DNA of 64,000 nucleotides, taken from NCBI GenBank assembly GCA_963921345.3, contig CAWUFE020000007.1, forward strand, positions 1 through 64,000, written 5' to 3'. Shown in pieces: positions 36,593 through 45,080 of the stretch. The stretch is from Hoeflea_A sp963921345 (lineage in GTDB: Bacteria > Pseudomonadota > Alphaproteobacteria > Rhizobiales > Rhizobiaceae). The first letter of the stretch is position 1; the number at the start of each line of letters is the position of its first letter. The notes beneath the pieces are model-generated. The model made no database searches and was not told the DNA's origin. It saw nothing but the letters and a program-made list of their open reading frames with translations. Position numbers and translations under genes: made by a program.

Positions 36593-37455
36593 AGGGACCT
36601 TCTGAAGAAGCGGCCGGTCACGCCCTGCGGCAGCAGGCGCAACAGGATGACCGCGGCGACGAGAAGGGCGACCTCGCCGATGACCGGCGAAATGGCAAAG
36701 GTGAAGACCTGGTTGACCAGGCCGAACAGGCCGGCGCTGCTCACCAGCCCGGCGATCAGCGACGGTCCGCCGGCGATCACGGTGATGAAGGCCTTGGCAA
36801 TGTAGGTGCCGCCCGAAGAGGGTACCAACCCGACCAGCGGTGCGAATACCGCTCCGGCAAGTCCGGAGAGGGCGGAGCCGCAGAAGAAGGTGGCCATGTA
36901 GATGCGGTCGGGGCTGTAGCCGAGCGCCGAGGCCATATCGGCCCGCTGCATTGTGCCGCGCGCGATCAGTCCGAGCCGCGTCGACCGCAGCACCAGAAGC
37001 ATCAGCAGCACGAGAACGACGGCGACCAGAATGACGAAGAAATTGTAGCCGTTGATCTGGTAGTCGCCGACGGCAAACCCTGCGATGGGGGTCGAAATGC
37101 CGGTGGTCGTGTTGCCGAAGATCATGGTCACGACGCCGATGAAGAAGAGGCTCAGTCCCCAGGTCGCCAGCATGGTGTCGACCAGCCTTCCATAGAGATG
37201 CCGGATCACCAACCGCTCGACCAACAGGCCGATCAGCCCGACGACGACGGGCGCGACGACGATCATCGCGACGAAGACGTTGACGCCGAGGCCAACGGCC
37301 GTGATGGCGGCGTAGCCGCCCATCATCATGAACTCGCCATGGGCGAGGTTGATGACCTTCATCATTCCGAACACGATCGCCAGCCCGGCGCTGATCAGCA
37401 CCAGCGAGGCGATCGCGTAGAGGATTTCAACCGTGATGACGAAAAAGAAGTCCAT
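36589..37455 (-). CDS. ABC transporter permease, LivH/UrtB type
   Basis: This 288-residue membrane protein is the partner permease. The early segment GLAIVFGMMKVINLAHGEF is the LivH/UrtB signature, and RADMASALGYSPDRIYMATF is the ATPase-contact loop. About eight hydrophobic helices are visible. It is second in the transporter operon, after the binding protein with a hairpin in the gap, and its stop overlaps the next permease start. Confidence 0.92.
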   Translation of the reverse strand: MDFFFVITVEILYAIASLVLISAGLAIVFGMMKVINLAHGEFMMMGGYAAITAVGLGVNVFVAMIVVAPVVVGLIGLLVERLVIRHLYGRLVDTMLATWGLSLFFIGVVTMIFGNTTTGISTPIAGFAVGDYQINGYNFFVILVAVVLVLLMLLVLRSTRLGLIARGTMQRADMASALGYSPDRIYMATFFCGSALSGLAGAVFAPLVGLVPSSGGTYIAKAFITVIAGGPSLIAGLVSSAGLFGLVNQVFTFAISPVIGEVALLVAAVILLRLLPQGVTGRFFRRSL

Positions 37456-37501
37456 TCGAAGGGCCGTCGCAATGGCAGGGCGTTCCGATTTCCCGATAGC
37501 C

Positions 37502-37521
37502 GGGGCGGCGCGGACCGCCCC
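37502..37521 (-). other. Intercistronic hairpin after the substrate-binding protein gene
   Basis: GGGGCGG (37502-37508) pairs perfectly with CCGCCCC (37515-37521) around a 6-base loop, with no T run. It lies between the binding-protein gene and the first permease gene. Such hairpins often protect the upstream message so that more binding protein than permease is made. Confidence 0.5.
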
Positions 37522-37539
37522 GACCGGATCCCGGGAGGG

Positions 37540-38763
37540 TCAGATCTTGATTTCGTACTGCTTGTTGTCGTTCGGATTGGCCGCCAGATCGCAGACCGCC
37601 TGGGTGTCGATCGGCTGCCGCTGAGGCAGCGTTTCGACCACCTTCATGCCCTGATTGTCGATCTCCATCAGATGCACGTCGAGGACCGCGTGATGGGTTT
37701 TCGGATCGACCGTTACGTTGCCCGCCGGCCCTTCGATGGAGAGGCCCGTTTCCAGCGCTGCGATAATGGCGTCGCGATCGATCGAACCGGCCTTGCGCAC
37801 GGCCTGCGCCCAGGTGTGCACGCCCTGATAGTTGGACACCGCGATCTCGTGGATCGAGCTGGTGTCGCCGTAGGCGCCGGCCCATTTTTCCTTGAAGGCC
37901 CGGTTCGCCGGCGTGTCCAGCTCCTGGCTGTAGTTATAGGCGACCATGATACCATTGCCTTCCTCCGGCGTCAGCACCTTGTGCTCGTTGCCGACCCCCA
38001 TGGTGGTGGAGGCCAGCGGGATCCGGTCCTTCATGCCGGCGGCCGCCCACTGGCGGAAGAACGACAGATGTGCGCCGCCGACCAGCGGCGCAATCACCAG
38101 ATCCGGCGCCGCCGTCTGCACCCGGGCGATGGTCGAGCCAAAATCGGCAACGTCCAGCGGGAAGAAATCCGTGGCGACCGTCTCGCCGCCATTGTCGGCG
38201 ACGTATTTCTGGATCCAGCGGGCGGTGATCTGGCCGTAATTGTAGTCGGCCGCCAGGATGTAGACCTTCTTGCCTCCGGCCTTGCCGAGGGCGTAGGGGA
38301 CGAGCACCTCGACCTGCTGCGCAGGCGTCACCCCGTTGATGAAGATGTTGCGGTCGCAAACCCCGCCCTCATAGAGCACGTTGTAGAAATACAGCGTCTT
38401 GCTCTTGCGCATGGTCTGGCGGATCGCCTCGCGCGACGCCGACAGAATGCCGCCATGAACGACGTCGACCTTGTCGCGGCGCGTCAATTGCTGGCCGTAC
38501 TGGGTGTAGAGCGCCATGTCCGACTGGGTGTCGTAGGCGACGACCTCGACCTTCTTGCCGAGCAGACCGCCGCCGGCGTTGATTTCCTCCACCGCCAGGC
38601 GCATGGCCATGTCCATGGGTTTGCCGTAGGCGTCGAAAATGCCCGAGGTGTCGAGCACCGAGCCCAATTTGATCGTATCGGCCGACCATGCGGCGCGTGG
38701 CAACATCGTCGCTCCCGCCAGTGCTGCGGTCCCTGCGACGAATCTCCGTCTGTTGATCGACAT
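37540..38763 (-). CDS. Periplasmic substrate-binding protein of a urea/amide-type ABC transporter
   Basis: This 407-residue type I binding protein has a twin-arginine-like signal (NRRRFVAGTAALAGATML, cleaved after AWSA). The mature part begins TIKLGSVLDTSGIFDAYG and has PLYEGG-like NVLYEGGVCDRNIF, as in the FmdD/UrtA/AmiC group that binds urea, short amides or amino acids. It should be exported folded by Tat if the twin arginines are used. GGAGG lies before the ATG. It is the first transporter gene of the operon. The ligand is probably an amide, given the fused amidase, but this is inference. Confidence 0.88.
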   Translation of the reverse strand: MSINRRRFVAGTAALAGATMLPRAAWSADTIKLGSVLDTSGIFDAYGKPMDMAMRLAVEEINAGGGLLGKKVEVVAYDTQSDMALYTQYGQQLTRRDKVDVVHGGILSASREAIRQTMRKSKTLYFYNVLYEGGVCDRNIFINGVTPAQQVEVLVPYALGKAGGKKVYILAADYNYGQITARWIQKYVADNGGETVATDFFPLDVADFGSTIARVQTAAPDLVIAPLVGGAHLSFFRQWAAAGMKDRIPLASTTMGVGNEHKVLTPEEGNGIMVAYNYSQELDTPANRAFKEKWAGAYGDTSSIHEIAVSNYQGVHTWAQAVRKAGSIDRDAIIAALETGLSIEGPAGNVTVDPKTHHAVLDVHLMEIDNQGMKVVETLPQRQPIDTQAVCDLAANPNDNKQYEIKI

Positions 38764-38809
38764 GGAAAACCTCCCTTGCTTCCGTGGTCCCTGCGCGCGC
38801 CCCGCGGCG

Positions 38810-40414
38810 TCACGCCTTGTCGTCTTTTTTCGATTTGATGCGGTTGGCGTAATCCGCCGTTCGTCCGGCGAGTTGAGCGTCGAAATCCAGTCCGATCTCC
38901 TCGCCCAGCTGCTTCATCGCCGGCAGCCGGACGGCCATGCCGAGGATCTGGTCCATGGCGGCGCCGAAGGCGTTGCCGCTGCCTGCCGCGCCGCCGTCGG
39001 CCGCTTCGGTGCCGAGACCGCCAATCTGGTTGATCCGGATGGAGTCGATCTTCTCGACCGGTTTCATCATCTGGGTCATGATGTCGGGCATGCGGTCGAG
39101 CTTGCGTTCCTCCAGCCGCATGCGGATGACGGCGTCGCTGAGCGAGTTCTCGGCCGAATAAAGCGCCACACGTCCGGCGGCTTCCGCTTCCATGCGGGCC
39201 TGCTCTGCATTGGCTTCGGCAGAGGTCACCGACGCCTTGGCCTTGGCCTGCGCAATCAGCGTGTTGACCTCGCTCTTGACCCGCGCGTCCTCCAGTTCGA
39301 TGTCCTTTTGCTGGTTCAGCCGGGCGACCTCGCGCTGGCGTTCGGCGACGGCCCGTTCCTTCTGCGCCTGCACATGCTCGGCGGCGAGGATGACCTGGGC
39401 TCTTGCCTCTTCCTCCTTGGCCTTTTCCGCCGCTTCTTCGGCGCGGCGCCGCGCAAGCTGGATGTCATTGGCGATCTTCGTTTCCTCGAGCGCCAGCACC
39501 GCCTTCATCTCGACCCTGCGAAGCGCTTCGTCGCTGGCGACCTGTGCCGCCTTGGCTTCGCGCTCCTTGTCGATCCGCGCGGTTTCGGAGGCCAGGCCCG
39601 CTTCGGCTCGCGCCTGGTCCGAGCGCGCCTCGGCATCGGCCTCGAGTTTGGAGAAGTGCTCGCGCTGGGCGATCTCCGCTTCCTGCTCGGCTTTCTGGAT
39701 TTCCAGCTGCCGCTGATGCTGTGCCAGCCGGCTCTCGCGGATGGCGATCTCGGTTGCGGTTTCGACAGCAACCCGGGCCTTGCGCTGTTCGGCGATCATT
39801 TCCGCCAGCCGGCGCATGCCCTGGGCCTGGAAGGCGTTGTTCTCGTCATGCTGGGCGAGGGCGGCCTGGTCGACCGAGACCAACGCCGCCGATACGAGCT
39901 GCAGACCGAGCCTGGCGGCCCGTTCGGTCACGGCTTCCGCAACCTGATCGGCAAAGCCGCCGCGGTCGATATGGATATCGTCGAGGCTGCGGCTGGCGGC
40001 GGCGTTCTGGATCGCGTCGATCAGGATGCCGGCCACCAGATCATGGGCTGCTTCGCCGGGGCGGGATATCCGGGTGCCGAGCGACTGTGCGGCATTCGAA
40101 ATGCCGTTTTGCGACGGCTCGACCTTGAGCTCGAACTCCATTTCGATGTCGGCGCGCAGTTGGTCCTTGCACATCGCCGCCTCGCGTCCGCTGCGGCTGA
40201 CAGGGACCACGATCGCGGCCATGGAAATTTTCTGCAGCCGATGGAAGATGGGGAGAGCGAGGCAGCCGCCGTCGATGACCACTTTACGGCCGCCCATGCC
40301 GGTGCGCACCAGGGCGGTTTCGAGCGTCGCCTTGGCGTAGTAGCGATGCAGAAACCACGCCCCCAGCACGATCGCGACAGCCAACAGAAAAAGTGTCGTG
40401 AACCAGACCACCAC
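38810..40414 (-). CDS. Flotillin family membrane-scaffold protein (YqiK-like)
   Basis: The 534-residue protein has one N-terminal membrane segment (residues about 3 to 20), a SPFH/band-7 domain with PVSRSGREAAMCKDQL-type sequence to about residue 200, a long Ala/Glu/Arg-rich coiled coil to about 430, and a C-terminal tail with LPAMKQLGEEIGLDF. Flotillins organise membrane microdomains. Its stop is 46 bases before the binding-protein start, so it should share the transporter transcript. Flotillin genes normally pair with nfeD, which is not seen here, so the link to an amide importer is unusual. Confidence 0.88.
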   Translation of the reverse strand: MVVWFTTLFLLAVAIVLGAWFLHRYYAKATLETALVRTGMGGRKVVIDGGCLALPIFHRLQKISMAAIVVPVSRSGREAAMCKDQLRADIEMEFELKVEPSQNGISNAAQSLGTRISRPGEAAHDLVAGILIDAIQNAAASRSLDDIHIDRGGFADQVAEAVTERAARLGLQLVSAALVSVDQAALAQHDENNAFQAQGMRRLAEMIAEQRKARVAVETATEIAIRESRLAQHQRQLEIQKAEQEAEIAQREHFSKLEADAEARSDQARAEAGLASETARIDKEREAKAAQVASDEALRRVEMKAVLALEETKIANDIQLARRRAEEAAEKAKEEEARAQVILAAEHVQAQKERAVAERQREVARLNQQKDIELEDARVKSEVNTLIAQAKAKASVTSAEANAEQARMEAEAAGRVALYSAENSLSDAVIRMRLEERKLDRMPDIMTQMMKPVEKIDSIRINQIGGLGTEAADGGAAGSGNAFGAAMDQILGMAVRLPAMKQLGEEIGLDFDAQLAGRTADYANRIKSKKDDKA

Positions 40415-40489
40415 AGCCTCCCAAACCCCGGTTCGGACGGAGGCTGACGAGCCAGCCTGCTATCCTCGATTTGAGGATGCAGAAATTGT

Positions 40490-40533
40490 TTTCCAATTCA
40501 AGTAAAAAATTTCCAATTCAATTATTGGAAATT
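40490..40533. promoter_or_regulatory. Operator candidates upstream of the flotillin/transporter operon
   Basis: TTTCCAATTCAA occurs twice, at 40490-40501 and 40510-40521. The second copy is part of a perfect palindrome: arm AATTTCCAAT at 40508-40517 and arm ATTGGAAATT at 40524-40533, with 6 bases between. A variant of the motif lies at 41727 in front of the AmiC-like and MarR genes. I read these as sites for the local regulator. Confidence 0.6.
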
Positions 40534-40545
40534 AACACATTGAAA

Positions 40546-41703
40546 TTATATGCTTTTCACAATGTCGAAACACATGCCATCGGCTCGTGCGATGTACATG
40601 GGGGCTGCCTGACCACCGGCGATCTGATGCGGATCACGCCGTGCGCTGCGGTATCCGGACCGCAACGCGTATTCGCGGCTGCAGTCCCGCCAATTGTCCG
40701 AAAACTGCTCGATGATGGCCGCCAGGCAGTGCATGCCTTCATAGGTCGACTGACCGAGCGTGTTGAGCAGCGGAGCGTTGCCGCCGTGCATTCCATGGTA
40801 CTTTTCCCGGAAGGCGGCATTGGCCTCGGTTCGCAGGGCGCCGAAATAGGAGGACGAGGAATAGAGGCGCTTCAGTCCGGAGCTGCCGCTGGCCAGGAGA
40901 CCGTTCTCCTCGATGGCGCAGGACAGCCGGACGATCCGGTGGTGCAGATCGGCCTCTCCGAAGGCACGGTTGAAGACGACCGCATCCTGCCCGATCAGGG
41001 ACATCAGCAAAGCATCGGCCCCGGAGCGCTCGACCTCCTCGACGATGCGCGCCATGTCGGTCAGACCGAAGGGCAGATACCGTTCATAGACCAGCGACGC
41101 TGCCAGCTCTCCAAGCTTCTGCTTGGCGAATGAATGGGACGCCCGTGGCCAGACATAGTCGTTGCCGATCAGCGCCCATTTGCGCACCGAATAGGTGTCG
41201 TGGAGAAAGTCGATTGCCGGTCCCAGTTGGAGAGACGGCGTTTCGCCGATCGCAAAAATCCCGGGGGTCCGTTCGCCGCCCTCGTACAGCGGTGTGTAGA
41301 TATAGGGAATGCGCTGCCGCACGATTTTGCTCAGGCGCTGCCGGACAGCACTGATGTGCATGCCGACGATGGCGTCGATTGCGCCGGTTTCGATCAGGTC
41401 GTTGACGATCTCTTCCACCGGCATCGGCGCTTCGAGTGCCGAGTCGATCATCAGCAGCTGGACCTGGCGGCCATCGATGCCGCCGCCGCGATTGAGTTCC
41501 TCCACGGCGACCTGGGCGCAGGCGATACACGACGGCGACCACAATCCGGCCGAACCGCACAAGGGGACCAGCAGCGCCACCCGATAGTAGGATTTGCGGT
41601 GCAGCATGGCGGAATCGAAGTCGCGATCGTACTCGAACGGCAGGGGCGGATAGCCATCGGCGCCGGTCGCAATCCTGGGTTCGGGCGAAATCGTCCGGGT
41701 CAT
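40546..41703 (-). CDS. AmiC-like ligand-binding protein without signal peptide
   Basis: The 385-residue product has the fold and signature of AmiC/UrtA-type binding proteins: VALLVPLCGSAGLWSPSC, ELNRGGGIDGRQVQL, YIYTPLYEGGER and STYEGMHCLAAI. No signal peptide or lipobox precedes it, so it should be cytoplasmic, like AmiC, the amide sensor that controls the antiterminator AmiR in Pseudomonas. No AmiR-like gene is adjacent, although it sits head to head with a MarR regulator. I use the ATG at 41703; a TTG at 41733 is an alternative that would lie inside the operator. It may sense the imported amide. Confidence 0.75.
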   Translation of the reverse strand: MTRTISPEPRIATGADGYPPLPFEYDRDFDSAMLHRKSYYRVALLVPLCGSAGLWSPSCIACAQVAVEELNRGGGIDGRQVQLLMIDSALEAPMPVEEIVNDLIETGAIDAIVGMHISAVRQRLSKIVRQRIPYIYTPLYEGGERTPGIFAIGETPSLQLGPAIDFLHDTYSVRKWALIGNDYVWPRASHSFAKQKLGELAASLVYERYLPFGLTDMARIVEEVERSGADALLMSLIGQDAVVFNRAFGEADLHHRIVRLSCAIEENGLLASGSSGLKRLYSSSSYFGALRTEANAAFREKYHGMHGGNAPLLNTLGQSTYEGMHCLAAIIEQFSDNWRDCSREYALRSGYRSARRDPHQIAGGQAAPMYIARADGMCFDIVKSI

Positions 41704-41715
41704 CCCACCACAACA

Positions 41716-41738
41716 CTTGAAAATAGTTTCCAAGTCAA
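41716..41738. promoter_or_regulatory. Operator candidate between the AmiC-like and MarR genes
   Basis: CTTGAAAA (41716-41723) and TTTCCAAG (41727-41734) form an inverted repeat with one mismatch around TAG. The right half extends to TTTCCAAGTCAA, one base different from the two copies before the flotillin gene. It lies in the short divergent gap, so a single regulator could control both directions. Confidence 0.55.
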
Positions 41739-41771
41739 ATAATTTTCTTGCGCGGAACCACGGACCTTACA

Positions 41772-42221
41772 ATGAGCGACACCCCGAACCCGATCATCGA
41801 TTACCTCTCCTACGCCCTTGCGGCGGCGCATCGCGAGGTCCACACCTCGCTGACCGCCCGCCTGAAGGAGTTCGGTGTCCAGATCGAGGCATGGCGCGTC
41901 ATGGAGACGCTGGGCAGCACGCCCGCCGTGACCATGAGCGAGTTGGCGGCACTTGTGTTGATGAACCCGCCGACGCTCACGAAGCTTGTCGACCGCATGG
42001 TCTCCGACGGTCTCGTGCACCGCCAGATCGCGCGCCACGACCAGCGTCAGGTCAACCTGGTGCTGACGGATCTTGGCAGGAAGCGCATGGCTCAGATCCG
42101 CGATCAGGTGCGCTTCGAAGACGACCAGATTCTGAAGTCCATCGGGCCGGAGAACGCGGCGACACTGCTCGGATTGTTGCGCAAGATCGGTCCGGAGAAG
42201 GGCAGCGACAGGCTGAACTAA
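41772..42221 (+). CDS. MarR-family transcriptional regulator
   Basis: This 149-residue winged-helix regulator has the MarR core: VTMSELAALVLMNPPTLTKLVDRM (helix-turn-helix; shown only in part elsewhere), then GLVHRQIARHDQRQVNLVLT as the wing and TDLGRKRM. MarR proteins usually bind palindromes as dimers and release them on binding phenolic acids or CoA thioesters. It is divergent from the AmiC-like gene and is the best candidate to bind the TTTCCAA motifs nearby. The start is the ATG at 41772. It converges tightly on tldD. Confidence 0.9.
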   Translation: MSDTPNPIIDYLSYALAAAHREVHTSLTARLKEFGVQIEAWRVMETLGSTPAVTMSELAALVLMNPPTLTKLVDRMVSDGLVHRQIARHDQRQVNLVLTDLGRKRMAQIRDQVRFEDDQILKSIGPENAATLLGLLRKIGPEKGSDRLN

Positions 42222-42222
42222 C

Positions 42223-43638
42223 CTACGCTTGCGTTCCGCCAACCGTCATTCGATCCATGCGCAGATGCGGCTGGCCGACGCCGACCGGAACACTTTGTCC
42301 GGCCTTGCCGCACATGCCGACTCCGGTGTCGAGCTTGGAGTCGTTGCCGATCATCGACACCCGGTGCATGGCATCGGGGCCGTTGCCGATCAGCATCGCA
42401 CCCTTGATCGGCGCGCCGACCTTGCCGTTCTCGATGAGATAGGCCTCGGTGCAGCCGAACACGAACTTGCCCGAGGTGATGTCGACCTGGCCGCCGCCGA
42501 ACGAGACGGCGTAGATGCCGTTATCGACCGAGGCGATGATCTCTTCTGGCGTCTTGTCGCCGCCCAGCATGTAGGTGTTGGTCATGCGCGGCATGGGCTC
42601 GTGCGCAAAAGACTGTCGGCGGCCGTTGCCCGTCGGCTTCATGCCCATGAGACGGGCATTCTGCCGATCCTGCATATAGCCGACCAGCTTGCCGTCCTCG
42701 ATCAGCACGTTGTTGCCTGACGGCGTACCTTCATCGTCAATGGTCAGCGACCCGCGCCGTTCCTCGATCGTGCCGTCGTCGACGACGGTGACGCCTTTGG
42801 CTGCGACCTGCTGGCCCAAAAGGCCGGCGAAGGCGGACGTCTTCTTGCGATTGAAATCGCCTTCCAGACCGTGGCCGACGGCTTCGTGAAGCATGACGCC
42901 GGGCCAGCCCGCGCCGAGCACCACGTCGAACGTGCCCGCCGGCGCCGGAATGGCCTGCAGGTTGACGAGGGCCTGGCGCAGCGCCTCGTCGGCGCCCGCC
43001 TGCCAGCTGTCCTCGGCAATGAAGGAGCCGAAGCCGCGGCGCCCCCCCATGCCGTGCGAGCCGCTTTCCTGGCGATCTCCTTCGCCGACGACGACGCTGA
43101 TATTGACCCGTGTCAGCGGCCGCACGTCCTGAAGCCGTTCCCCATCGGCGCGCAGAATGTCGACGACCTGCCAGCCGGCGGCCAGCGAAGCCGTGACCTG
43201 CCGGACCTTGGGGTCCTTGGCGCGCAGATAGGCATCGATCTCCTGCAGCAGTTTGACTTTTTCCTCGAAACTGGGTGCGCCGATCGGGTTTTCGTCGCCA
43301 TAGAGATGCCGGTTGGTGCGTGCTGGGCCGGCCGCGTAGGTGCCGGAATAACCGCGCGTCACTGCGGCGACGGCGTCGCTGGCGCGCCGCAGCGCGGCTT
43401 CGGAAAGGTCGCCCGCATGCGCGTAACCGACTGCTTCGTCAGCAACCGCGCGCAATCCGAAGCCCTGCGTCGTCGAAAAATTGCCGGATTTCAGCCGGCC
43501 GTCGTCGAAGGCGAGCGCCTCGAGCTGCGAATACTCGACAAACAGCTCGCCGTCATCGGCGTCGGCCAGGGTTTCGGAGACGACCGCGTTCAGCCGCTCC
43601 TCGGAACAGTCGAATTGCTTCAGCAGGTCTTTGTCCAT
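42223..43638 (-). CDS. tldD: Metalloprotease subunit TldD
   Basis: TldD, with TldE/PmbA, forms a metalloprotease that acts on small modified peptides and toxin antidotes. The 471-residue protein has the zinc motif HEAVGHGLEGD (HExxxH type) near residue 260, GWPGVMLHEAVG before it, and the conserved C-terminal block SGKFVFGCTEAYLIENGKV. A TTG four codons upstream of the ATG is a less likely start. No tldE gene is beside it. It converges on the MarR gene with only one base between the stops. Confidence 0.93.
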   Translation of the reverse strand: MDKDLLKQFDCSEERLNAVVSETLADADDGELFVEYSQLEALAFDDGRLKSGNFSTTQGFGLRAVADEAVGYAHAGDLSEAALRRASDAVAAVTRGYSGTYAAGPARTNRHLYGDENPIGAPSFEEKVKLLQEIDAYLRAKDPKVRQVTASLAAGWQVVDILRADGERLQDVRPLTRVNISVVVGEGDRQESGSHGMGGRRGFGSFIAEDSWQAGADEALRQALVNLQAIPAPAGTFDVVLGAGWPGVMLHEAVGHGLEGDFNRKKTSAFAGLLGQQVAAKGVTVVDDGTIEERRGSLTIDDEGTPSGNNVLIEDGKLVGYMQDRQNARLMGMKPTGNGRRQSFAHEPMPRMTNTYMLGGDKTPEEIIASVDNGIYAVSFGGGQVDITSGKFVFGCTEAYLIENGKVGAPIKGAMLIGNGPDAMHRVSMIGNDSKLDTGVGMCGKAGQSVPVGVGQPHLRMDRMTVGGTQA

Positions 43639-43778
43639 CGTGCGTTCCAATTTGTTCGCGGCCGCATTAGCTTGGCCGATGTGGCGGGCTTTGCCCTGTC
43701 ATATAAGATGGCGGTGCGATAATCCAATGGACCGTTCCCTCCGCCAGGCAAACGATTTGGTGAGGTGAAGCGCTACCC

Positions 43779-44207
43779 ATGGCCCAGTTGAAGACGCGCC
43801 CGACAGACGCCGACGTCACGGCATTCCTGGACACCGTGCCGGATGCCGGAAAGCGGACGGATTGCGATGTGTTGATGGCCATGATGAAGCGCGTCACCGG
43901 CGAGGACGGGGTCATGTGGGGTGGGTCGATCGTCGGCTTCGGGACCTACCATTACACCAACCGAAGCGGCCGGGCTGCCAGCTGGATGGCCACCGGATTC
44001 TCGCCGCGCAAGACAGCGCTTACGGTCTACATCATGCAGGGGTTCGAGCCGCATCGCGACCTGATGGCCAAGCTCGGCAAATACAAGACCGGCCGATCCT
44101 GCCTCTACATCAAGCGATTGTCGGATGTCGATCTGGACGTGCTGGAGAAGCTGATCGCGCGATCCTGCGATTATCTGCGCAAGAACTATCCGGCGCAGGA
44201 CAACTAG
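43779..44207 (+). CDS. DUF1801 domain-containing protein
   Basis: The 142-residue protein shows the DUF1801 pattern: MMKRVTGEDGVMWGGSIVGFG followed by YHYTNRSGRA, WMATGFSPRKTALTVYIM (split here at the fold), and RSCLYIKRLSDVDLDVLEKLI. It resembles small YdhG-like proteins of unknown activity. It stands alone and its stop codon shares the palindrome CTAG with the stop of the converging ialB gene. Confidence 0.85.
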   Translation: MAQLKTRPTDADVTAFLDTVPDAGKRTDCDVLMAMMKRVTGEDGVMWGGSIVGFGTYHYTNRSGRAASWMATGFSPRKTALTVYIMQGFEPHRDLMAKLGKYKTGRSCLYIKRLSDVDLDVLEKLIARSCDYLRKNYPAQDN

Positions 44208-44719
44208 GGCAGGGCGGCAAAACCGTCCGTGAAGCCCGTCAGGTCGACCGGGATGCCGATGCCTTCCTCCGGGGTCTGAAACACGATGAAAGTCGCCGTA
44301 CCGCCGTCCTGCAGGGTTTTCAGCAGCGTGTCCTCGAGGATCACTTCGGCATAGCAGCCATCGGTGAAACAGCGCACGAAATAGGCGCGGCCGATGTCCT
44401 TGCCGTCGACATTGAGGCCGAGGCCGTTCGGCAGCAATACGCCAAGCGGCGCCAGCACGCGCAGCACTCTCGCCTGCCGGTCCGCCGTCTTGAGCACAAC
44501 GACAGAGAGGCCGACTTCGGGACGGTCCTCGGCGATGACGTTCTGCATCAGGGCGCACTGTTCGCTGGAGGCGCCGGCCGGCTGGTCGCAGACGATCGAC
44601 CAGGCGCCATGGTTGGAGCGGATGGTGCCTGGTTGTTGGGCTGTGGCCTGGCTTGTCCATGCGGCCAACAGGAATGCGCCGGCGATGAATGTCGGCCTGA
44701 GTAGTTTGTTATGCAGCAT
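44204..44719 (-). CDS. Invasion-associated locus B (IalB) family protein
   Basis: The 171-residue product has a signal peptide (LLRPTFIAGAFLLAAWTSQATA region) and is periplasmic. The mature part has NHGAWSIVCD, CALMQNV, VLAPLGVLLPNGLGLNVDG and RCFTDGCYAEVIL, all hallmarks of IalB proteins, including the four conserved cysteines that can make disulfides. Bartonella IalB is linked to erythrocyte entry, but most members occur in free-living bacteria and have no known role. I use the ATG at 44719, after GGAG. Its stop shares CTAG with the DUF1801 gene. Confidence 0.85.
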   Translation of the reverse strand: MLHNKLLRPTFIAGAFLLAAWTSQATAQQPGTIRSNHGAWSIVCDQPAGASSEQCALMQNVIAEDRPEVGLSVVVLKTADRQARVLRVLAPLGVLLPNGLGLNVDGKDIGRAYFVRCFTDGCYAEVILEDTLLKTLQDGGTATFIVFQTPEEGIGIPVDLTGFTDGFAALP

Positions 44720-45080
44720 ATCGGCTCCGGCGCTATGCGAATCAGTTGCGCTATTTTGGAGGAACAGCGACAGATTTGAAAAGTCCGCTTGAACCGGGCT
44801 CGGCAAGGGACGGTTTCGGCGGCACTAAAGGCCGCAATTGCGGCGACAATCAAGACGTCTGCGATCGTTGCGGAAGTTGTGCCGAACGACGGTTGGCGTC
44901 AGCTTGTACAATCCGGTGTAGGCTGTCCGCGCGACGGTTCTATCGGGTGCGTAAAATGTCGCAGGTAATCTCCTGTCGTCCAGTTGCGATTGACTCTAAA
45001 CTGTGGTTTTAAGCGCAGTCAATTAAGAGGGATTTTGCGTTCCTGCGCCGGCAGGGGTCCGCGCTCGAGGGAGATCAACT
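44720..45080. other. Non-coding region upstream of the cytochrome oxidase operon
   Basis: No gene is seen here. It should hold the promoters of ialB and coxB. Visible elements are a perfect 14-bp palindrome GCCGCAATTGCGGC at 44831-44844, and a 7-bp inverted repeat, ATTGACT at 44989-44995 and AGTCAAT at 45017-45023, about 60 bases before coxB. The latter contains a TTGACT that could be a -35 element, but no convincing -10 is spaced from it. Confidence 0.4.

Noticed and set aside
33301..38838. Long plus-strand frames across the transporter locus (776 and 754 codons)
   Set aside because: Both are antisense to well-recognised permease, ATPase and amidase genes and show no domain.
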